NCBI GenBank assembly: GCA_009869945.1
Contig: WIXG01000097.1
Location: 124,001 to 188,000, forward strand
Source of the DNA: Mesaphorura yosii
Taxonomy: Eukaryota > Arthropoda > Collembola > Poduromorpha > Tullbergiidae
Direction: 5' to 3'
DNA length: 64,000 nt
The notes under the pieces were generated by a model. It worked only from the letters and a program-made list of their open reading frames with translations. It searched no databases and had not been told where the DNA came from. Each line of letters opens with the position of its first letter. Positions within the stretch are counted from its first letter, which is position 1. Shown piece by piece: positions 35,149 through 48,431 of the stretch. Made by a program: the position numbers and the translations under genes.

Positions 35149-38100
35149 TAGTTTGATAATTCACAAAAATAATGTCAACACTTGTGCCCTGACTCGGAGG
35201 CTCAGTCCTAAACCAAAGCTACTGCGTTTGTGAGAGGGATCCCGGTAGAGCGAAGGCTATTTAAGCAAATTCTTGCGTTTGCGTCTAGTATTTAAAATAA
35301 CTCCTAGCATCGCATCACTATGCCGTCTTATAGGTTTGTGCCTACGTTGAGCTTGGAGTTTTGAGCTCCCTTGGGTCCTTTCAGCCAACCTCCGGAAAGC
35401 ATTTTTAGAATGACAAAGGCACACACGAAAATGTTGACGTTAATCTAATTTAAGTTGCGTTGAGTTGGTTTGGCCCTGGCCACACCAGCGAGGCGCGCAC
35501 AAGGACTTTTCCGCAATAACTCTTCCTCCTACGAGCCAAGACTTCTTATCTTCTTCAAGCATCGTCATATTAACTCCATCTTATTCTTCATTTATGTCGC
35601 TTACGAAAGATGATTCCATGTAAAATGTAAAGTAAGGGTGTCGCATACGCTTTCTAAGCTCATTGTTTCGGGATCTTTTTTATCGGACACTCGTGGACGT
35701 CTTAAGTATTTCAAGCATGAGCCAGAAAAGATCGGTATTCCATCCGCCTACTGCATCGCAAATACTGCCCGCCTTTAGCTCGGTTAATGAAATAAACTTG
35801 CAAAAGGTCTTAAAAATGTACCCACACAGTGCAGGAGCCTGAATTATAATTTTCCTCTCCAGTAAGCAGGCTGGACAAAGTAGGAGATGATGATTGGCAG
35901 GTGTTGCCCCGTATTCAAATTTTAAATGCGTCAGATGGGACTCCTTTTATGTGCCACAATAGACCGGAATTGAATATTCATGGTCCCTTTGGTCTTTAGC
36001 ATTTTGATCTGCAACTTTTAACACACTTGTGACTTTTTGCATTTTTGCTTTCATTGTGCGAATTGTTCAGAGAGGCAGCGGAGGAAGACATCAAGGTTTA
36101 CGCTGCCGGAGAAGAATCCAAGATAGGAGATAAAATGGTGACGTTCGTCCGAGCAAAGTTGCGTCAACCCTTTCCATTTTCCCGGCATCCTCCTTCAACC
36201 TGCCCCTGCCAAGTTTCGGAGTATATCATAACGATAATCTAATTAAAGCCGGGACGATTCCGCTCAACCCGTTTGCGCATTCCAAAATTAATTTGTTTTG
36301 ATAACGTCGCGCAGGCTTAATTAAATGGCTCCTTCCACGCGAGAAGGATAGGGCGAGATGAGAAAATGAACGAGACTACAAAATTTGTACATGGATACGA
36401 AAAGGTCACACGTGCCGTGCCATTCCACCAGTCCACCACCCACGCATATCCATCTGCCATCGTCATTTCTTTATCAGAAGTTGTAGCCTCGGGGCTCAAT
36501 GACAAAACTGATCTAGCAATTTAGAATTACTGAGTTGTAATTGTCGTTCGTTTCGAAGTCTATTTTCAACCGCGATGCCACTAAGCAGCCAGACAACCTG
36601 ATGTTGTTTCGTAGCATTTCTCTTCAAATATGCAAAAGTATAAGCGGAATTTACCCGTTGAAGACTTTAAATGGAATGACAATTCATTAACTCTGGAAAG
36701 CAAATCAAGAGATTATTTGAGCAGCTATTTGATGACAGCCACGTATCACATTTCCCTTAAAAACATCCGTATTAAATTCCAAGCTCCCCATGCATGCAGA
36801 AGTGGACCGTGAAATTCTAACTTTATGACGCAGTTTGAATGCGAGGCAAACAACAATAAGTTTATAAATTCTCGGAATACTTTTCGTCTTGAATCAGATG
36901 AAAGTCTGCATAATTGCACGTTACTTCCTTCAAAAGTCTAGCCCGCAAAAAAGGAACTTGATTCCGAAAGAATTTTTAGCAAAAGAGTACAGCAAATCGA
37001 GCCCTGAAGACCAAAGACCAACCGTGTAGCGTAATTATACAGTTGTGTGTGTCGATTCAAATCTGAGCAGGATCAGCAGATACCAATAACGAAATGCAAG
37101 TAAGCCTGCAATACAAATAAATTAATTTTAATTATTGTAGACTTGTTTCACTACTTATCTTTCGGGATGATACCATATCGTGTGCCGTGTAGCCGCTGCT
37201 TTCTGCTTGTACGACAGCCACCGCAATCATAAAAATGCTTCTTCCTCATAAAGCAGCAAGCCAAGTCAAGGCAAAGAAACAACAAAAACATAAACGTAAA
37301 ACCAGTTCATGAGCGCAACTACCACGTAAATCTACAACTCTTCCGTTACTTTTTTCACAAGTGCACCTCCGCCGACAGCAGGCACCATGGCACACATGGC
37401 ACACATGGTTCGCATGGGGCATGGCACGGCATGGACATGGCACATCCGACTCGCGAATCACATGGAAGATGGACATAACATCGCATGGGGCAGGAGCAGG
37501 CGTTCGGGGTACGAGACCGGCTCTTACGAATAAAAACAATGAAAGCTAAGTAAACAGAACTGGCTACAAGGCACAGCAATGCATTTGCATTGTAGCTTTA
37601 TAGGTTTGACCTTTCAATGAACTCTGATGCTCAATAAGACTATAAAACGCGCAACCTGACCATGCACCACCACCATCAAGGAATCTTACACAGGAAGACA
37701 ATGAGTTGCACTGCTGCTGCGGACTTATGGCCCTGCATGTAAAATAGATCATACTGGTTTACTGGTTCTCGTGCTTTGGCTATGCTCGGCTGCCGAAGAA
37801 ACACATTGCAGCTCCAAAAAAGTTGCAAGACCAGCAGGACAAGAAACGTACTCCAATGGCCATTAATTCCATATGCATCCTGCCAGCCGCATTAAGCGGG
37901 CAAACAGCAGGGCCAGAACATAAAGCATAGAAGCATGTGACTACCGAGTTGTGAGGCAAGCATAAGGCTTGAAGAACCAAGACAATTAACTTTAACGAGC
38001 ATGGGCTTCATGTATAATGATAAGGAGAATGCCAATCACAATTATAGCTCGTATCTGTCATTTCCTTTTCTCCCATCACAGCAGTTTACCAAATATTCAA

Positions 38101-41100
38101 ATATTTGCAGTCAAGTTTGAACGCGAAAATAAATGAGTAGAAATACTCGATTCTTAGATATTTGTCGGACCGCCTGCTTGGACTTATCGGAATCGCAGAT
38201 TCCTCATCGCTGAACTGTTGGAGGATTAGAAATTTTACGTAGAAGTAGTAAGTAGGGCTGAACGGGTCTTAAATAGAAAGCCGTCCAACAAAGTGCCTGC
38301 CTCGTCCCTTAAGAATAAGGCAGACAACGCGTTCCACATAAAGTCTTTCATTGTTGTTCGGTCGCTGAGACACACGAAGCCTAAGCTGTTGGAGCAGGCT
38401 GAGTAGTACGAAGCACGCACTTTGTAAAGTGCAATTAATAGTTGAGGCGTACGTCAAGCTGGATAGGCACAGGCTGATGAAATGAATGATGAATGACAAG
38501 TTGTATTATTATTGTTGTTGCCAAGATAGTGTTTTTAAGCCAGGCAGGCTGAGATTCTACTTTGGAAAGAACTAAAGAGCTGCATCACTCAGAGTTCCCT
38601 TCCTCTTTTCTCATTGCCTTACCTCCTCCTCGCAGCCGTAATCCACCAAGACGGTGGATTGCTTGCCTGTCCTTAATCCTAATCCCAGACCATAGACCCA
38701 TTAAGCCACATTGTTGTAGCCCAGCCGAGTGCCGAGCCGTGGACGTGGACATGACTAGGATGACCTTCACGTTGATATGGCTCAGTTGATGCGAGATTGT
38801 TGGAGGAGTAGCAACAACACCACCACGCCACGCACGGTTGTTGTTCTTCGTGCTGCAGCAGGAGCAGCAGCAATAACAAAGCAGTACATTTGTGGAGTGC
38901 GGACCATAATAAATTAAAATCCAAGGGACGAGACGACTGAAGATTCAGATGAATGATGATGCTGTGCAACAATGCACGAGAGCCACAGTGCAGAGTCATT
39001 GCGAGCCAAGAACAAGAATATGACCAAGCAAAGTATCCAGCAGTAAACCATAACATAACAATAATAATAAATAAGTATAACACTGTCTGCCGTTGTTCGT
39101 TAGACTTTTCGAAATCTCATCTCCGTCGTGCTTCGTGCAGCCTTAGCCTTAGTCAGCCATAGCAAATTATAGTCGTAGAACAGCAAAAAATTATATATTA
39201 ACTAAGGCAAAAAATAGCATGGCATAGCCAGCAACCAACAATAACAATAAAAGAATGAGATTTTCAAAAAGACAAGCAAGATAGAACCAAGCCAGCCAGG
39301 TCCGTAGCTGGCTGGCTGTGAGTACCTTTGCATCAAAGTAATTTAGAACTTTTTTCCTGTGCCATACACGAAATGTAAAACGAGGTTCTCACTATTTTCC
39401 TGCCCTGCACAAAAGTACCAAAGCGAGCGCGAGGAACGACCGACCATGATCTTTGCTATTAATGTCGCTCAGAATTTTTCAGAAGATTTTTGCGTTTTGC
39501 GTACTTAACTTGATTTTCATGAAGAATCTGAGAATCTACCCGAACCAACACGCACGCCATGCTTGCCGTGCAGTTGGCTTTTGGAATTCGCAGAAATGGA
39601 AACGAGAGCGGATGCCGCATTTCTTTCGCAGCACGTTAAATTTGAGACGAGCAGCCAGTTGACTTTGCGGATGCTGATTAGCAAATGGCACACACAAACG
39701 CAAACTGCAGTGCCAGCATCGCCAACAAGCCAAATATGGCATTGCGATATTATCTTTAGATTTTTGGATGCTTTGGCATCGGAAGTAGTAGCGCACCCTC
39801 GTCTTGCTCTTGTCTAGAATTTGCATCTAGAAAGCTCTGAATGCTAAATAAGGAGAGGAGAGAGAATTTCATTAAGCACCGAAGCCAAAGCAATAACCAA
39901 ACCCCTTCGTCCATCCGTTCTCTCGTTCTCGTTCTCTTGATGTTTCGCGTTCATCGTTCATGGAAATGAAGAATGCTTCTAAAGTTTCCAAAGACTCTCA
40001 GCCCCGCAAAGCACAGCAACTCTCCTTTCTTGTCTGGCTTTGAGGAGTTCTTTTCTATGGACGAAATTTTGCTCTCTCATTCTCATTTCTATTTAGCAAT
40101 TGTACGTGTACTATTTGTACTACTTGTTCCCTAAGGGCTTTCACTTGGTCTCAAAAGACTTACAATTTTTTCTCCTTTCTTATTCGGAAATTGGCTATGG
40201 AACGGAATGGAATGGCTTTGATGGCAGTGCGTGCTGCAGCAGCAGCAGTGGAGTTCGTCATTCGTCTCGTCTTGGCAGTGGCTGTGGATGCAATTCAATG
40301 CAGCATCAGCACGGAACAGCACTCCACCGCGCACTCCGCTCTGCTCGGTTCTCTGTTCCAGTCTGCTGTTATGGCACAAAAGAAGGAAGGGGTCCATTCC
40401 GTATCCAGTAGTGCATTGAAGTGTGAGAGAGAAGCTCTAAAGTTACCATCAGGGCAAGCCACGATGCATGTAACTAGACGACTCACGAACGAAGGAAGAA
40501 TGAGCCTGGGACAATGGACACATATAAAATTCAGGCAACAACCCTAAAATACTAAAATCCTCATAAAAAGCACGGGCAGGGTAGAATCGGATCTCATACA
40601 GAAATAACAGAGGAGAGAGCGGCGCGGTGGTGCGGTGGAGGAAACGAAAGGAATCGGGAAAGGGAAGAAGAAATATAAGAAGCCAGGGCAAAGCCCCATA
40701 AGCCGAGACGCGTGAGGCAGCCAGACCAAAGCCACTAGAACTAGAGCCCTACCGAGTCCAATGCCAAGCCAGTTTATAGTTTATGGTAAAAGCTGTAAAA
40801 AATGAGATAGACAAGACGGGTATCATCCTTCTTGGAGCTGCAGTATCGAATTCTCCTCCATTGCAGCAACTGCACACTGCAGCAGCGCTCGGCTCTGATG
40901 CACGAGCAGCCAGAAGGAACGACATCGGGGATTCTTCAGTTGCATTATTGCACTTTTACAGCCCTTCCTCGCTCTATGCCTCACGCACTGTTTGATACTC
41001 CCGCTTCGGTTCGTGTTGTTGTGCCTCCAGAAGTAAATTACTCGGAGCGCAAGAGTGCAACAGCTTGAGCCTGATGCCTGAGCCAAGTCTTGCGTCAGGC

Positions 41101-43952
41101 AGCTCGACTTTTAGCATGGTTCGTGACTTGACACTTCGCTGCCAGCAATATCGCCTTCGCCCCGCAATGAAACCGGATAAAAAACTATAAAATCTTATTA
41201 AATGAGAACTTTTACTCGAAACGAAAGTGCAATGGCAGGAGGGAAGAAGGAAGCTCGGCTGCAACTGCAACGTGTGCTTCTCCATGCGCAATGTGCAAGG
41301 CTGAATCAACCCCAAACCCGGAATTCGTCATGATTTCTCAGACTCGGGAAAATCGCATCTTGCATCTCGTGCAGCTTTGTTCATGCAAAACGGCAGTTAC
41401 AGTCTACAATGAACTTCTTCTTTCCCTTCTATGCCATAACTTTCAGCTTTTCCCTTTAAAATGCGTCTATATTCTGAATCTTCAACTGCACAGTACAACG
41501 AAGTGTATCTTGGATGAAAATCTAGACCAAATTACTAATAAAAATATCTGGCATTCTCTCCTTCGTCCGTCTTTTCTCATTTTAACCCTTTTACAATTTA
41601 TTATTCTCAATTCTTTGCACCACATCGGTCTGCATCTTTCCTCTCCCTCTTTAAATCCAGGAGCATCAGCACTCAGCAGCAGCGCTGAAGATCGTACAGG
41701 TCTCCTCGATTCGTGTTCCAAATCTATTATTACTATCTTCCATCGCGACACGATGGTCGCGACGAAGAACCCCAAAACCCTCATGCTCATGCAATGCACA
41801 CAACAAAAAGAAGTTTTTGAGAAAAAAAAAGAAAGAAGAGAATCCGATCCGACCGTTTTCACATCTTTTCAAAGAGCAAACAGCCAGCCAGCCCAGCATC
41901 AATCTCATCATCCCCGAACCTGAGCTCCTTCTTTTTCGGTGAACATCTTCAAATTTCTCATTTTCTCCTTCGAATCCGAAACTTTGCTGATGATTCTTTC
42001 CAGTTCCTGCCATGATCTAGCTTTCGGTAGAGGATATTTCCACTTTTTGCCTGGCTTATGGTTTTAATATTCCAGTTCCCGTATGCATGGACCTCTTTCA
42101 TCGATCGCAGGCAAAAAAGTGAAAAAGAAGACTTCTTTTATGGGAGCAGGGTATGAAATGAAAAGAGGAACGTTTAAGAGAGTCGTGCAGTGAGAGCAGG
42201 GCGATGCAAGGTTCCCGTTTTTCTTTTTGATCAGTCCACAAAGAAGGTCGGTGCGAATGCACTACGGCTTTATATGGCACAAGAACACTGACTCACTTTA
42301 CTTTTACGCGAGTGAATCTCTCGTATGTACGCGCACGCAAGTAAGAGCCATCATCAGTATTCGTAATACCTTCCACATGGAATTCTAAGGCAAGAACCAT
42401 TAAGCGAGTGTGTATGCGCGAATACTGAATACGGGTACGGGAAATACGCGCATCTCGCGTACTTACGGACGCTCGTACTCCGTGAGTAAAAGTTTTGGTA
42501 TGTGCAAGAGTGCAAGTTCCTCTTCGTAAAAGAGGAAGACCCATCTCGCCAGCAGAAGAAGTACGACCACGGCCACGGACTCGACCAAGACCAAGTCCGC
42601 CGCACCATTGCCATATCGTATTCCTGGGGTTTAACAATAAGCCAAGCAGCAGGAGAGGAAGGAAGCAGCATAAAGAAGTAGAAGTAGAAGTAGATGTAGA
42701 ATAGCCTGCGTACGAAACGAGGTGGAGAACAAGTACAATAGTCAGCCAGTGGTAGGAGTTCAGTTGTTCAGTACTACGCGCAGGCAGTGGTGGTGGTGGT
42801 AGACGAAGAAGAAGTTCGATAAGTCCGTGAATAGATTATTATTTTTTTTAAATAGATTATTTAGTTTGTGTTGGTCTTCTTCTTGATATTCTCCTCATCA
42901 CATCGCGGAACGTAGCGACAGACTCTCCTCGCCTGCCTGCCCCGCTGGATGGATTCGAAATTGTCTTGGTTTTCGTGAAAGAAATCATTTCTCTGCACTT
43001 TTCGACTGCTATTCCCTGGATTCGTGGATTCATTATCAGCAAGAGAAAATTGGCAGTCAGTGTCACAGTGTGGTCAGGGTTGTGTTCACTACCATTGGCA
43101 ATAATAAATTATGGAACACAAGAATTCATATTCTTGACGAAGATCCGCAGAGAAAATCGAAATTGAAATGTGAAATTTCCAAATTCTGAAGAATAAGCAG
43201 ATAATCAATGCATACGGGAGAAATATCAATATCACAGTGCAACGAGAAGGAATCGTGAATCGAAAGTGTATCATACGCTCACCCGCAAGACACAAGCACC
43301 GAACCACATCTCTTCCAATAGTGCATACTGCGTTATTACACATACATAAATCAAAGGTAAACAAAGAAAAATATGTCACTCAATTAGAGACGTGTTGTTG
43401 TGTAATAGATGTAATTAATATGCACAAAGAGCAGAGGGACGGCTGACGGGACGAGATAACGCAAAAGTTTTACATTTATCGGTTATCATCAAAGCTGATG
43501 TCTGATATGTGGCATTGAGCCTGACAAAAATAAATCCTGATAGTGGATATCGCCTTTTGCCTTCTACTTTGATTAAGTTCAAATGATTTGAATGATGTGC
43601 GAAGTTCAGCAAAGTTCCACCTATTAAAAGTGGCAAATGGAAAATTCCTTAGTCATTAGTCGTCTTCGTGGTCCATGAAGACCGAAAAGTGAAAGCCTCA
43701 TATTGGCCTGGCCTTCCTGGCTTAATTTTAATTCTTTCTGTTTGCGTGTTTCTAGTGCGTCATTGAACATCCTGGTTTCCAAATGCAAGATCGTCATTGA
43801 ATACATCACGCGTTCAAGATCCGCAAGCACAAGTTAACTAGTGTAGAATCAATTTATTTTTGCTGGAAACCTGTTCAAAATAAGGCTTCAAAATTGCAAC
43901 CCAACGTAGACGTCACCACCACAACATTTACTGGCAGCAGATATCAGCGGAT
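35149..43952. other. Long gene-poor stretch
   Basis: Nearly 9 kb without a supportable gene. Many open frames of 60-210 codons occur on both strands at once, mostly in low-complexity or GA/CT-biased sequence. None has a signal peptide with good splicing or a known domain. The left end should hold the sulfakinin promoter. The right end, roughly 42700-43357, may include a noncoding leader exon of the MATH-BTB gene, since a good donor (GTAAAC) occurs at 43358. Confidence 0.45.
37386..37445. repeat. Short CATGG/CACA tandem repeat
   Basis: CATGG occurs seven times in 60 bases. The first four copies are spaced exactly 9 bases apart (37386, 37395, 37404, 37413) and the later ones are irregular. It looks like a degenerate minisatellite. 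Confidence 0.6.
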
Positions 43953-46900
43953 ATGCATCATCCTGTGAGATCCAGGGGAAGTATTGCAGCTGATGGCCTG
44001 GGTGTCGCAGGCGCTGGTGGAAGCCTAAATGGCGGTGGTGGCCATTCTATACCAGTTGGTATTCCAAGTAGTCTTGTCAATCAAATACTCAATCATAATC
44101 ATGACATGTTCCCGCAAATACCAGCACCATCCAACCACAGTTTTCGTGGGAACAAACGTCTCCGGACAGGAGCTGCAGCTATGCAAATGCAGGCAGATGT
44201 AAGTACACTAATGCTTGATTTATTCAACAATTCTAGGTTAAGTGAGAATAAGAAGTCATAAATTAAGAAGGAGTCGAAACAAATAACAGATAATTAACAG
44301 CAATAATTGTGGTCTGGCAGTAAAGACTTGGAAAGTGAAGCCATGTTATCCTCAGAATGAATTCAGCCTCCCTCTTCCCAGATCTTTGTACTCGTAGGAA
44401 CCAGTTAGCCGTTTGAACTTGTCTTCTATGGGTCTTGGATTCGCGTTGTCAGGAACCTTCTCCAAAATTGGAACCTTAAGAACTTGCCTTCCTTTCTCTT
44501 CATGTTCGTAGGCGAAATGTACTTGTGAGTCACGCCTGAACTCAGCAGGGTCAGATCCACTCGCGATGAAGGCCTCGATTTTCGATGAGGAGTATTTTTG
44601 ACCTGTGCTTCCACTAGTCTTGTATGACTCCGTACCATCCAAATGACGTCTTATACGCTGTCACTGAAATTAGCTGTCGACCCAACGTGGTTTGAGAATG
44701 AGCCAGATTCTTTGTAGGCGGCACAATGGGTCATATCGACGACACGATGAGCTGTACCACACGTGAACCGCTTGTCGACATTGATGTACCTATCACGGCC
44801 ATAGTCAACAGTAGCAGAGGTAGTGACACAATGACGTAGCAGGCATTTTGTTTGCCGACACCAGAGTGTTCCTGGACCATAATGGCCGTACAGGGCGTTC
44901 TTATTAATCATTTCAATCATATCTGTTAATAAATCAACAATGTTGGTGAATTGTTAGTCCATTTCACTAGGGAGTGTTTCAACAGTGTCATACCTTCAGG
45001 AAACCCGCTTCTCATACCAAGTGAAGGCTCGCCACCGGGTAGCTGTGCGTATGAAATTAAATCCTGAACAGTTTCTTGACATTAATCTATCTGGCCCCAA
45101 CACCAAGAGTTTGTTTGATGAAGAAATTTTTCAAATCCGTAGCCAAGATTCTACTTAACAATTTCATTTCTGAAGTACTCGCAGTGTTACGAATGCCTGG
45201 AATTGAGACGGTGAATTTCTGCTGATTACCTCGTATCCCATCCGTGAAAGATTGAAGGACTTTCACATCACTTGAATTGAATTCAAAGTTTGACATCTGT
45301 GGTGTGCTGAATGATTTAGGGCCGAATCTTTCCCACGTTGCGAAAATATTATCATCGCAAGTATTACAATACTGATTTGACTCCTGTATCAACTACTAGA
45401 ATTCGACTTACGCTGATCAGGATTCTCGAAAATTGGGTCACCTGACTCTGGGTCTCACTGCCAAGCTCCAGCGATTCTCGGATCAGCGGATTGTTGTGTC
45501 CCAATTTGTGATATCTTCTGCTTCTTCACACTAGTAGTAATTGATTTTTCGAGTTTCCTCCTCTCTGGTGTTTTAACAAAAGTAACGCCCGCTGCACATC
45601 TTCGAAATGTGACGTAGAGGTAATGAATACACCGACCTCTTGCAGTTTGAGCTTCTTTCTTTGTTTCATCTTCGCCTTCGTGCCCTTCCATCTCGGCAAT
45701 TTCGCTTCTTTGAATTACTTCATCATCGTTGTCAAAAAAGGAGATGTTATCTAAAATGTTCTTGTTGGCTTCGTTCGCCATTATTTCAGCGTTTAAATCA
45801 AATGAGGCAGCAATCAGCACAGAAAGGTTACTAAACTTAAACATTGACCGAAGAATTATTATTGAAACCAAAATTAAAGCAAAATTTACTGATACGGTTG
45901 GTTATTCTCGATGGTTTTTAAATGCTCGCCACCCATTCGTATTTTGAACAATATTATTACAAACAATAAATTTATTGCTTCACTACAGGAAGCTCTGCAA
46001 GCCTTAGCTGGACCTAGCCTTAGTATGGTAAATTCATCAGAGACATTCGCAATTTCAGAGGTAAGAACGCCCAGGACAGAATAAGAAAGAATCCATTGTT
46101 CAGATATGAATATTATGCTTCATTGAACGGGCGAAATCTTTGCAGGTGTCAATGACTCGGACAGTCTTTAACTGGAACATACAAAACTTCAGAGGTTCGT
46201 GTGAATTTTGTTTACTGACTATTAAGACTAGGAATGAAACTGATGGATGGAAAATGTGATTTCAGATATATGCAACGCACAAACACCATTAGATATTAAT
46301 GGCCAACCTATTTTTGGTAATGCCTTGTCCAACTATTAACTTCAGTTAAGTTGACCTGAAATGGGAAATTAATTACGAGTTTTTTTTTGTTTAGTTCCAT
46401 TTCGTTCTTCATCGTTTACGGCTGGGGCGGAAATCAATAAAAATAGTGAATGGTAAGAAAGTTGAATGGTCATTCCGAATGTCATGAATGCTCTGGAGTG
46501 ACCGTCAGCGATATGAACTTGCTGAACTTAACATTTCGCAGGTATGTTCGAGTGCAACCGACGTCCATTCCAAGTTATGGTAGTACAAATCCAATCCTAA
46601 GACAACCTTGTGTCCTGCTGGTACTATGCCTGGACAAGATACTAGGAAGAGAGAAAACGCCAATCAATGCACGGTATGAATTGTATTGAGAAGCAGATTG
46701 AACACGAATTTGTTCATAGGCTTACTGTGCGCAACATAACATAAGATGTAAACAACCTAAGACGCTCGCCTCTTATAGCGAAACTTGGCGTTTAATGTGC
46801 AATTCGAATCACACTTCGTTTGTGAAGGTTTTATTGTATTTCATTTGTCTTCCCGTTTGAATTGATATGACTCTTCATTCAAAGTGAAAGTAACAAAGTA

Positions 46901-48431
46901 CTTCAGTATTACTAGTTTGATTTTCAATTTAATTGATTCATTTTTAAGTTTACATTTTCCTTTAAATATGAGTAATCGAAAGTTAGTGAAACCAGCGATT
47001 AGTGATGAGTCTGATTTTCTATCGCGTGCGATCCCGATTGTGTATGACCAAAAGTTGTTAATTTTAACTCTGTCTTCTCTTCTCTTGGACCGAATAAGTT
47101 CGGATGAACCTTCTTAATCTTACCAATAGTTGTTCTTATCGTTGTTACATGCCTTAACTTAGTAAACGCTTCAGTAAGTAAACCTTCGGGTCTATATAAA
47201 TACAGAGAAGATTAGCATGGCCCCTGCGCAAGGATGACACACAATTCGTGAGGCGTTAAACGCTTCAATAAAAATTACATTATGCAACATTACATTACAT
47301 TAATAATTAATAATAATACATAATAAATAATTACATTAATTACAGATATGCAATTTATGCAGCTTCTCAGACTGGCAGTCCCATCGGGGTTACTGGCTGT
47401 AAGATTCTAAATGAATGCCTTGTTGAGCAAAGTGTATGACTGAAGTTTAACATCGTAACTAATTTCTGTACAGTTGTTGGAATGCAATCAAAAATATTTC
47501 ATCCGCTGAATGGTGGTACAAACTATGATCTGGATACAGTTAATGCACCATATATTTATATTGGGAATTTCGGTTCATCGACGACAACCTTATGTATTCA
47601 AGTCAAACTTGAAATTATATCTGATCCAATTCCAACGATGGAGCCCGTTGGGTCCGATCGTACTCTGACCGCTGAGACTGAACTGCTGAGCCAAATCTAT
47701 GACTTGTGGTCGTCCAAAACTGGAGCTGATATATTGATCCAGTGTGGTACGGAACTGTTCCAGGCTCACAAGACGATATTATCAGGTATTAAATACTAAT
47801 TTATAGAAAATTAGAATGATGGAGGAGGAAGTTGAATGAGGAATTAATTGTCATTGTTTTTCTAGCTCGAAGTCCAGTATTTGCCAGAATGCTTGAGCAT
47901 GACATGGTTGAAAAGGAGACGCAAAAAATTAAAATTGATGACATCGATCCAATAGTAATGGAGGAAACCCTCAAGTATTTATATTGTGGTGTACTCAACA
48001 TCCCTTTCGATTACGACTTAATGGCTGGATTGCTGCATGCGGCCGACAAAGTATGGTTTAACAATATTTCTAAACTATTGTCAAATCGCTAACATTTTAT
48101 GATGTCTTGTTTCACCAGTACGAGCTTGAGAAACTCAAGACTTTCTGCATGGAAGAGTTATTCAGGCACATTTCGCTAGAAAACGCTGGGCACTTGGCTG
48201 TACTGTCATATCTTCATAATTGGGATCCAACGCTCAAAGATAAAATCAATCAGTATATTCAGAGGTACGTTACCTTCCTTCCTTTTCACTTCTAAAATTT
48301 TGAATTGTGGCTCCAATTCCCATGAAAATGTAATTCCAATGCTTTCCAGAAACTGTGTAACACTTTGGAAAAAGGCCAACTTCCGAAAACTTTTAGTGGA
48401 GCATCCGGCAGCTTTTGGTGATGACGACTGA
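43953..48431 (+). CDS. MATH-BTB protein (SPOP-like cullin-3 adaptor)
   Basis: Eleven exons give 461 residues: 43953-44198, 45989-46060, 46146-46194, 46266-46316, 46395-46452, 46542-46673, 47346-47398, 47474-47785, 47866-48050, 48119-48264, 48350-48431. The N-terminus is Gly/His/Asn-rich and looks disordered, with a basic GNKRLRTG patch. A MATH domain starts near TRTVFNWNIQNF and ends near LCIQVKLEI. The BTB domain includes LWSSKTGADILIQCG, FQAHKTILSARSPVFARML, and a TLKYLYCGVL core. A BACK-like helical tail follows. In SPOP-type proteins the MATH domain binds substrates and the BTB binds cullin-3 for ubiquitination. The long first intron (1.8 kb) contains a decayed antisense gene. The tail ends soon after HPAAFGDDD, without an SPOP-type nuclear signal. 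Confidence 0.87.
44352..45844 (-). pseudogene. Degenerate antisense gene inside the first intron of the MATH-BTB gene
   Basis: Several exon-like open blocks lie in order on the minus strand. They are 45844-45458 (starting MFKFSNLSVLIAASF, a possible signal peptide), 45385-45087, about 45067-44990, about 44937-44660 and 44642-44352. The reading is broken repeatedly. A TGA at 45458 is followed in frame by DPESGDPIFENPDQ. A frame change is needed before the ESNQYCNTC block. A TAG after LGVGA and another frame change precede the DLISYAQLPGGEP block. One more shift lies near 44660. Blocks contain cysteines (CNTCDD, CRQTKCLLRHC), suggesting an extracellular protein. The family is not recognised. 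Several independent lesions make a pseudogene more likely than assembly error, while the good composition of the blocks suggests recent decay. Confidence 0.6.
47200..47257 (+). ncRNA. U6 snRNA-like fragment
   Basis: The bases from ATACAGAGAAGATTAGCATG through CCCCTGCGCAAGGATGACAC are identical to the conserved core of U6 spliceosomal RNA, including the ACAGAG box. The following CAATTCGTGAGGCGTT is slightly diverged. The 5' stem-loop and about 40 leading bases are missing, and there is no clear T run after the end. It sits in an intron of the MATH-BTB gene, on the same strand. It is most likely a truncated U6 pseudogene. Confidence 0.75.

Noticed and set aside
37246-37579. Cys-rich minus-strand frames that resemble a small cysteine-rich protein
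   Set aside because: The cysteines come from the CATGG/CACA repeat read on the minus strand; there is no signal peptide and no regular Cys spacing.
40191-41923. Long open frames (up to 210 codons) on both strands
   Set aside because: Overlapping frames occur on both strands in compositionally biased sequence, without domains or consistent splice sites.
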